From the NCBI GenBank assembly GCA_964374095.1, contig CAYJXJ010000017.1, positions 1 to 39,723 of the forward strand: a DNA stretch of 39,723 nt, written 5' to 3'. The stretch comes from CAYJXJ01 sp964374095 (lineage in GTDB: Bacteria > Elusimicrobiota > Elusimicrobia > UBA1565 > UBA9628). The notes below the pieces were generated by a model. That model made no database searches. It was not told the origin of the DNA and worked only from the letters and a program-made list of their open reading frames with translations. This document shows positions 35,594 through 39,723 of the stretch, piece after piece. Every line of letters starts with the position of its first letter. Position 1 is the first letter of the stretch. A program made the position numbers and the translations under genes.

Positions 35594-37485
35594 GGCGGCA
35601 TCTCCTCGACCATTTGAATTTTTTGTCCAATGAAGGCCATCACTGGAACCGCCATGCTATTTCCGATGGACTTGTAACGCGGGCCGTCAGCGGCGGGCTT
35701 GCCGCGAAAGGGTACCAATGTCCAGTCGTCGGGAAAGCCTTGGAGCCTTTCCGCCTCTTTTGGCGTTAGGCGGCGGACGGCCATGCCGCTTTGCACTTTT
35801 GGAGTATTTCTTCCACTGGCGTTCTGGTTGGCTCCCATGAAGGGCATATGATTCCCGGTAAGAATGTCCCCGGCTTGATTCTGCGTGAAGGCCACCGGCT
35901 CAAACACCATCGGCACGAAGTCATTAGGCCCGTCGCCGGCCGCGCTCTTGGATAGGGTCGGGCTGATGTTTCCGTCGCCGTTGCCGCGCATGTCGGTTAT
36001 CAGTGCAACGTCCTCTGTGATGCCGCTACCACCCTGTCCCTTGCTCCCGCCCCGAATGGGTCCAGCGACGAGATGACTGCATCCATGATTCAAATCTTGG
36101 TTCACCGTCCCTTGGCACTTTCCGTAATTCGCGCCGAGCGTGGCGACAACCGGGTCTTGCCCCCGCATGTCACCGACACGTCCGACACCCGGGCCACTTC
36201 CTCTAAGGCTTGGCGCAACCTCTCCGGCAAAGCCTTCCCCCGCCTCCCTGCCCGGCGGAGGATGCCCTGACAGGCTGCGGGGCTCAAATAGTACCGCCGC
36301 GGCACGTCGCCAGTCTCCAACACCGAAGACAAAATCGTCTGCTTGTTCGGCTTCTCGGATGAGATTACACCACGGGAGAATCCCGCCCATCCTTGCAAAT
36401 AAGTCTCCATCTGTTTGTCTCGCATAATCTGTAAACTCCCTTAGTGCTGTCAAAAATGACAATCCCGCGCTCCATGAGGTCGGGCACGATCTTCTCAAGC
36501 GACATATGAGCTTTCCGATGAGAAGAACGGCTTGAAAACAGGTAAAGATTTGCTGCTGCGTTGTTGAATTTATTGTTGTCGATGTGATGGACGATTTCAT
36601 CACTTCGTAAGCGGCGTCCAATGCTTTCCTCAATGACTCGTCGGTGAGTAAATATTGGTCCTGCGCCTGGTCGAAAACCGTCAATCGGGCGTCCGCCATG
36701 CAGTCCGCTTCGGACGCGCCAGCGGGCAATTCCAATCTTTCGGCATCGGCTGGAAACTTCCGAAATGCTTCGACCAAGAGTTCGCGCAATTTCTTGTAGT
36801 TGTTTTTTCCCGTGTCCAGACCGAATAATTTCATCCTCTGACGCATCCCATCTTTTGAGAGGCTTGGTAACGTGCAATTTGCAGGCCCTTTTCCGTAACG
36901 CGATGAGACGCCAACCAAGACGCCGTGCAATATCTCGATGAGGCATTGTGCCGTAGTGAGCGCAGACGAAGGCGTCATCTGATTTAGTAAAGATTCTACG
37001 CTTTGAGCGCATACAAAAACCCTCCTTCTTCTTTGCGGGACACCAAAAAATCTTGCGTCAAGTATATCAATATCTATAATGTACCCTAATTCCTGCAATC
37101 CGTCAAGAAAATATTTTAAGGCATTTGCGCTATCGCTTAAAATTCCTGGGACATTTTCCCAGACCACCCAACGGGGGCGCAGGCGGTCAAGAAGGCCAAG
37201 AAAGACGAGGGCCAAGTTTCCACGCGGGTCGGCCAGTCCTTTTCTGAGGCCGGCGAAGGACTGGCAGGGGGTTCCCCCCACGAGAAGGTCGATTGATCCG
37301 GGTTTGATTCGTTCATGGTCGCTTAACCTCGTCATGTCGCCCAGGTTGGGCACGTTGGGATAGCGGTGCTTCAAGACGGCGCACGGGAAGGGCTCGATCT
37401 CGGAGAACCAGGCCGCCTTCCAGCCGAGAGGCTCCCAGGCTACCGAGGCGGCTTCGATGCCGGAGCAGACGGAGCCATATATCAC
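35590..37485 (-). CDS. DNA cytosine-5 methyltransferase interrupted in frame by an HNH gene
   Basis: GTG 37485. C5-methylase motifs: motif I GSVCSGIEAAS (4-14), motif IV GGTPCQSF with catalytic Cys74, motif VI ENVPG (110-114), motif VIII QRRRRVF (151-157), motif IX RRLTPKEAERLQGFP and motif X GNSMAVPV near 608. Residues 159-386 (228) are extra: they are encoded by a 684-bp insert flanked by TTTTGT repeats that carries an HNH gene in another frame. Removing it joins RRVFV to FGVGDWRRAAAVLF, the usual sequence, giving about 403 residues. Whether the long form is active is unknown. No restriction enzyme is near; protective methylation is likely. Confidence 0.88.
   Translation of the reverse strand: MIYGSVCSGIEAASVAWEPLGWKAAWFSEIEPFPCAVLKHRYPNVPNLGDMTRLSDHERIKPGSIDLLVGGTPCQSFAGLRKGLADPRGNLALVFLGLLDRLRPRWVVWENVPGILSDSANALKYFLDGLQELGYIIDIDILDARFFGVPQRRRRVFVCAQSVESLLNQMTPSSALTTAQCLIEILHGVLVGVSSRYGKGPANCTLPSLSKDGMRQRMKLFGLDTGKNNYKKLRELLVEAFRKFPADAERLELPAGASEADCMADARLTVFDQAQDQYLLTDESLRKALDAAYEVMKSSITSTTINSTTQQQIFTCFQAVLLIGKLICRLRRSCPTSWSAGLSFLTALREFTDYARQTDGDLFARMGGILPWCNLIREAEQADDFVFGVGDWRRAAAVLFEPRSLSGHPPPGREAGEGFAGEVAPSLRGSGPGVGRVGDMRGQDPVVATLGANYGKCQGTVNQDLNHGCSHLVAGPIRGGSKGQGGSGITEDVALITDMRGNGDGNISPTLSKSAAGDGPNDFVPMVFEPVAFTQNQAGDILTGNHMPFMGANQNASGRNTPKVQSGMAVRRLTPKEAERLQGFPDDWTLVPFRGKPAADGPRYKSIGNSMAVPVMAFIGQKIQMVEEMPP
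36329..37012 (-). mobile_element. 684-bp HNH homing-type insert in the methyltransferase gene
   Basis: Bounded by TTTTGT direct repeats (minus strand; 37018-37013 and 36334-36329). The length is exactly 228 codons, so the host frame stays open. The HNH gene fills 651 of its 684 bp, leaving no room for a group I intron core. Its first three bases are the HNH start codon. Confidence 0.8.
36365..37012 (-). CDS. HNH homing-endonuclease-like protein
   Basis: 215 residues in the +2 frame relative to the methylase. Two helix-turn-helix-like repeats (residues ~12-50, with PHRDIARRLGWRLIALRKRA, and ~56-92, with LQEIARTLGRSISEVSSRC) would recognise DNA. The HNH core follows: EIVHHIDNNKFNNAAANLYL near 137-156 and a later SSHRKAH. 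The ribosome site AGAAGAAGGAGG, 8 bases upstream, is supplied by the host gene's codons for its conserved arginines. It probably cleaves uninterrupted copies of the methylase gene and spreads by repair. Confidence 0.87.
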   Translation of the reverse strand: MRSKRRIFTKSDDAFVCAHYGTMPHRDIARRLGWRLIALRKRACKLHVTKPLKRWDASEDEIIRSGHGKKQLQEIARTLGRSISEVSSRCRKIGIARWRVRSGLHGGRPIDGFRPGAGPIFTHRRVIEESIGRRLRSDEIVHHIDNNKFNNAAANLYLFSSRSSHRKAHMSLEKIVPDLMERGIVIFDSTKGVYRLCETNRWRLICKDGRDSPVV

Positions 37486-37826
37486 GGCAGCCCTCGCATC
37501 GCCAGCAGGGGCACCTGATAGCCCTGCCGAGCCTCGTTGACGCGGGCCAGGGCAATCGCCAGCGGCGCCAACACGTGGGCATAGCTCCCGGGCCAGCTCT
37601 TGCGGCCGATCAGCGCCGCCACCCGGCGCAGCTCCTCGGACACGGCCTCAAGGCGGCGGTCGACGCGGCGGCTGACCTCCACCACGGGCGGCCGGCGCAG
37701 CTCGGTGAGCGACACCCCGCGCCGGCGACGCAGGGCCACGGCGCGGACGGCCGCCCGGGCCATCTGCCGGCGGGCCTCCACCACGGGCCAGCCGGGGGCC
37801 TGGACATGGGCGTTTAGGTCCCGCAT
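37482..37826 (-). CDS. Arg/Ala-rich protein, 114 aa
   Basis: ATG 37826 behind GGGGAGG. Basic helical protein (VVEARRQMARAAVRAVALRRR, then VSRRVDRRLEAVSEELRRVAAL) with a final hydrophobic helix. Overlaps the methylase GTG. No family recognised; DNA binding by charge is possible. Confidence 0.66.
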   Translation of the reverse strand: MRDLNAHVQAPGWPVVEARRQMARAAVRAVALRRRRGVSLTELRRPPVVEVSRRVDRRLEAVSEELRRVAALIGRKSWPGSYAHVLAPLAIALARVNEARQGYQVPLLAMRGLP

Positions 37827-38002
37827 GGCGACCTCCCCCCTCGGAAGATGCGCTCCCGGTAATTGGCCGGCCGGGGCCAAGGGCTGAACGGAACAGGCCA
37901 CAAGGCGCGGACGCGGATGACGGCATCCTGCCAAGAGAGGCCGCCGAGGCGCAGGTACTGGACGCGATCGGCCAGGAGGCGGGCGACCTCGGGGGGCATC
38001 AT
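37814..38002 (-). CDS. Small protein, 62 aa
   Basis: ATG 38002 overlaps the previous stop. MMPPEVARLLADRVQYLRLG, then SWQDAVIRVRALWPVPF and a Pro/Arg tail. Resembles a short helical protein; unknown role. The end overlaps the next gene's start by 13 bases. Confidence 0.6.
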   Translation of the reverse strand: MMPPEVARLLADRVQYLRLGGLSWQDAVIRVRALWPVPFSPWPRPANYRERIFRGGRSPCGT

Positions 38003-38184
38003 GCGGGCACCGCCGGGCTGTCGGCTAAGTAGGCGGCGTACCACTCGCTGCAGCCCATGCGCCAGGTGTCGAACTGCGCGAGGCTCGCCGGCCGGCGGCT
38101 GCGCCAGTTCGGGTCATGCTTGGGGCACGGACGGCCGTAGTGGCAATCCAGGCAGACCATTTGCGGATTCTGGTACGGGTTCAT
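37999..38184 (-). CDS. Small zinc-knuckle protein, 61 aa
   Basis: ATG 38184 behind GGGAGG. CLDCHYGRPCPKH offers a tight Cys/His cluster near residues 11-23; a helical FDTWRMGCSEWYAAYLADS follows. Overlaps both neighbours. Function unknown. Confidence 0.66.
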   Translation of the reverse strand: MNPYQNPQMVCLDCHYGRPCPKHDPNWRSRRPASLAQFDTWRMGCSEWYAAYLADSPAVPA

Positions 38185-38300
38185 TTTGTCCTCCCTATCT
38201 CCCTCTCACAAGCCGGGCAGATCGTATGCGTTACCCGGCGATCCTCGATGGGTTCCTTCGCACCTAGCACGGAGCCGCACCAGGAGCAGACGATTATCAT
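38181..38300 (-). CDS. Zinc-ribbon microprotein, 39 aa
   Basis: MIIVCSWCGSVLGAKEPIED, then a THTICPACEREIGRTK end: CSWC and CPAC, 20-odd residues apart. This matches the CxWC...HxICPxC ribbon found at the end of some sensor kinases and in small phage proteins. ATGA overlaps at both ends support translation. Confidence 0.75.
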   Translation of the reverse strand: MIIVCSWCGSVLGAKEPIEDRRVTHTICPACEREIGRTK

Positions 38301-38773
38301 GCGGGCGCCCTCTCGCTCACTTCCCATTGCGCCTCGTCATAGCCCGGCAGCGCGTGCCAAGCCGCCCGGCGGAGAGCATTAAGGAAGGCGAACGCCTCAG
38401 ACCTCTCCCAGTCGGGGTCCTCGCAGGCTTGGTACTCGTAGCCGTCGCAGGCTTTCAAGACCTGAACCGACGTTATCTGACGCGGCCACGATCGGCGCTG
38501 ATGGGCATAGATGAAGCTCTCGCCGACCGGCCCCGGCATGGTCGCCTTCGTGTCCCGGGGGTAGCGGCACAGAACCCCCTTGATGTTCTCGTCCCACAGC
38601 ATCTGTCCGACCTCGCCGGCGCGGTCCCAATCTCCCCCCGGCAGCGCGTGGCGGTCCTCGCCGTGGTGCCAAGTCAAGCCGGACGATCCGGCGTAGTGTT
38701 GTATGATGCCGCGGTCCAGCGCCGCCGACACCAGGAAACGGATATGCTCTCGGTCTACTACGTATGCGCTCAT
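38297..38773 (-). CDS. Conserved-type phage/plasmid protein, 158 aa
   Basis: ATG 38773 behind GAGGGGGTAGC. AYVVDREHIRFLVSAALDRG at the start, GQMLWDENIKGVLCRYP in the middle and VQVLKACDGYEYQACEDPDW plus LRRAAWHALPGYDEAQW at the end match a protein group I have seen in many phages and plasmids (YxxQxCExPxW). The function is not known to me. Confidence 0.75.
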   Translation of the reverse strand: MSAYVVDREHIRFLVSAALDRGIIQHYAGSSGLTWHHGEDRHALPGGDWDRAGEVGQMLWDENIKGVLCRYPRDTKATMPGPVGESFIYAHQRRSWPRQITSVQVLKACDGYEYQACEDPDWERSEAFAFLNALRRAAWHALPGYDEAQWEVSERAPA

Positions 38774-38774
38774 G

Positions 38775-38978
38775 CTACCCCCTCGGCCCTGTTTGGGCCA
38801 AAATACTCCGTCGCGGAACATCCCAGTTGACCAACAAGTAGCCGCGCACGATCTCGCCGCCTACCTTCCGGCCGTCGAACCGGCAGCCGGGCTTGACATA
38901 GTGCTGGTACGTCGCGCCGTCCCAGTCATATTCACAACCACATGTGTACGTTCCGTTGTACGGCGGCAATGTCGGCAT
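38775..38978 (-). CDS. Small Cys/Tyr/Gly-rich protein, 67 aa
   Basis: ATG 38978 behind GAGGGGG. YTCGCEYDWDGATYQHY and a GCRFDGRKVGG segment look like a compact beta fold with three cysteines. No family recognised. Confidence 0.62.
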   Translation of the reverse strand: MPTLPPYNGTYTCGCEYDWDGATYQHYVKPGCRFDGRKVGGEIVRGYLLVNWDVPRRSILAQTGPRG

Positions 38979-38996
38979 GGTATTCCCCCTCGGCCC

Positions 38997-39248
38997 CTAG
39001 GGCCAAATCCTCTCAAATCTCGCCCCATCCAGCCAATCCCGGCGGGCAGCCACCCGGATCGGGCCGTCGAACCTGGCCCGGGCCTCCTGGGCGGCCTCCG
39101 CGGCGGCCCTGACGGCCTCGGCGCAGGGCGGGCACATACTGCCGTCGGCCTCGGCCAGCACGGCCAGGCAGAGGCCCTGGCCCCGGTTATCTACCAGGGG
39201 CAGGGGGCGGCGGCAGGTGTAGGGCGGGCGGCGGCGGAGAGTGGTCAT
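38997..39248 (-). CDS. Small basic protein with a CPPC pair, 83 aa
   Basis: ATG 39248 overlaps the previous stop. RRRPPYTCRRPLPLVDN, then CPPC before an alanine-rich helix AEAVRAAAEAAQEARARF. Function unknown. Confidence 0.6.
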   Translation of the reverse strand: MTTLRRRPPYTCRRPLPLVDNRGQGLCLAVLAEADGSMCPPCAEAVRAAAEAAQEARARFDGPIRVAARRDWLDGARFERIWP

Positions 39249-39484
39249 GCGGCCCCCTTGCCGGCGGCAATCTCGCAGTATTGCTTTATAGTCGCCCGCG
39301 CCAGGTCAATCGACGCCGTTTCGGCGTCCGTGAGTCTCCCGGCGATAGGATCACCCATATGGAGTGGTTCGCCGTCGTGCCCACCCTCCCATGAGAACCC
39401 ATACCAGCCGCACCCGTTCGCCTTCAATGACATGCGTAGGATGCTTTGGAAAAATACCGCCTCCGCCTCTTGCTTATCCTTCAT
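39245..39484 (-). CDS. Small protein, 79 aa
   Basis: ATG 39484 overlaps the previous stop. MKDKQEAEAVFFQSILRMSL, a WYGFSWEGG turn and a TDAETASIDLARATIKQYC helix. No family recognised. Confidence 0.62.
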   Translation of the reverse strand: MKDKQEAEAVFFQSILRMSLKANGCGWYGFSWEGGHDGEPLHMGDPIAGRLTDAETASIDLARATIKQYCEIAAGKGAA

Positions 39485-39681
39485 GCGGGCACCTTATCCA
39501 CCCGTAGAGTTTCCCCGTGAGCCTTATAATAGGACTCAAAGGATGCACGGGAGAAAAAGGCCCCAAAGTATGAATGGAACCCAGGGCCGTATACCTGCAC
39601 ATTTTTGGACCGATCCGTCAGTGCCAAAAACTTCCGGCCTTTGAACGTGAAGGCTTCCCAATCCTGGTAGTTTATCTCCAT
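39481..39681 (-). CDS. Small aromatic-rich protein, 66 aa
   Basis: ATG 39681 lies 2 bases after the stop of the join-spanning gene. MEINYQDWEAFTFKGRKFLA and FHSYFGAFFSRASFESYYKA are rich in Phe and Tyr. ATGA-coupled onward. No family recognised. Confidence 0.62.
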   Translation of the reverse strand: MEINYQDWEAFTFKGRKFLALTDRSKNVQVYGPGFHSYFGAFFSRASFESYYKAHGETLRVDKVPA

Positions 39682-39696
39682 GGCTACTTTCCCCCT

Positions 39697-39723
39697 TCGG
39701 CGCGGGCGATGGCGGCGCGGAGC
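39697..39723. repeat. Terminal direct repeat, right copy
   Basis: Identical to bases 1-27; see the left copy. Its removal leaves a circular unit of 39,696 bases with the gap counted as 100. Confidence 0.95.

Noticed and set aside
36329..37012. Group I intron within the cytosine methylase
   Set aside because: Only about 33 bp lie outside the HNH frame, too little for a catalytic core, and the repeat offsets give no U-before / G-after splice pair.
36329..37012. Intein
   Set aside because: The insert starts with Cys in the host frame, but it lacks a C-terminal His-Asn and splicing-domain motifs; the HNH motifs lie in the other frame.
1..39723. CRISPR array, tRNA, integrase, retron or diversity-generating element
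   Set aside because: No regularly spaced repeats, no cloverleaf seen, and no recombinase or reverse-transcriptase motifs in any substantial frame.

Overview
The window is an essentially complete, circularly closing genome of a short-tailed (podovirus-like) double-stranded DNA phage. The first 27 bases recur as the last 27, and an intact 88-codon gene reads across that join, so the unit is about 39.70 kb plus whatever lies in a 100-N scaffold gap at 1465-1564. The host cannot be named. GC-rich DNA, consensus sigma-70-type promoters (TTGACA/TATAAT), strong AGGAGG ribosome sites, Sec-type signal peptides and lipoboxes suggest a diderm, Gram-negative-type bacterium. No integrase, CI-type repressor, tRNA, CRISPR array or DNA polymerase was seen; a virulent lifestyle relying on the host polymerase is an inference.

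Layout: two convoys diverge from a control region at about 480-1956 and converge tail to tail at 24700. The control region holds three consensus promoters (leftward 1183-1155 and 631-603, rightward 1896-1923), an AT-rich segment with a cruciform-like repeat, a 16-bp palindrome, the gap, a long GC-rich hairpin and short direct repeats. Just inside the leftward convoy is a leader able to form two competing RNA structures, one of which looks like an intrinsic terminator.

Rightward (late) convoy, 1957-24703: secreted, cysteine-bearing fibre-like proteins and a predicted HExxH lipoprotein; small and large terminase; portal; scaffold; major capsid protein; decoration-like proteins; a sugar/methyl cassette (two glycosyltransferases, a SAM methyltransferase, zinc-finger proteins); head-tail adaptor; a nozzle-like tail protein that begins with a signal peptide; internal (ejection-type) proteins; another exported fibre-like protein; and a lysis block (holin-like proteins, M15 endolysin, a possible overlapping membrane ORF).

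Leftward (early) convoy, from 1149 through the circular join down to 24700: a packed chain of small genes, most coupled by ATGA or GTGA overlaps, many encoding zinc-knuckle microproteins. It also holds a cytosine-5 methyltransferase carrying a nested HNH homing-endonuclease-type gene, a TSPPY-type DNA methyltransferase, an orphan Phd-like antitoxin, a YqaJ exonuclease with a RecT annealase, a DEAH helicase, a VRR-NUC nuclease and a Toprim/VirE primase-helicase. Together these would replicate and recombine the DNA and mask it from restriction before the late convoy packages it.

Most unusual: (1) a set of putative virion proteins with Sec signals and even numbers of cysteines, unlike the cysteine-poor capsid genes; (2) a 684-bp HNH insert in the cytosine methyltransferase that keeps the host frame open and uses the host gene's arginine codons as its ribosome site; (3) the two-state leader RNA.
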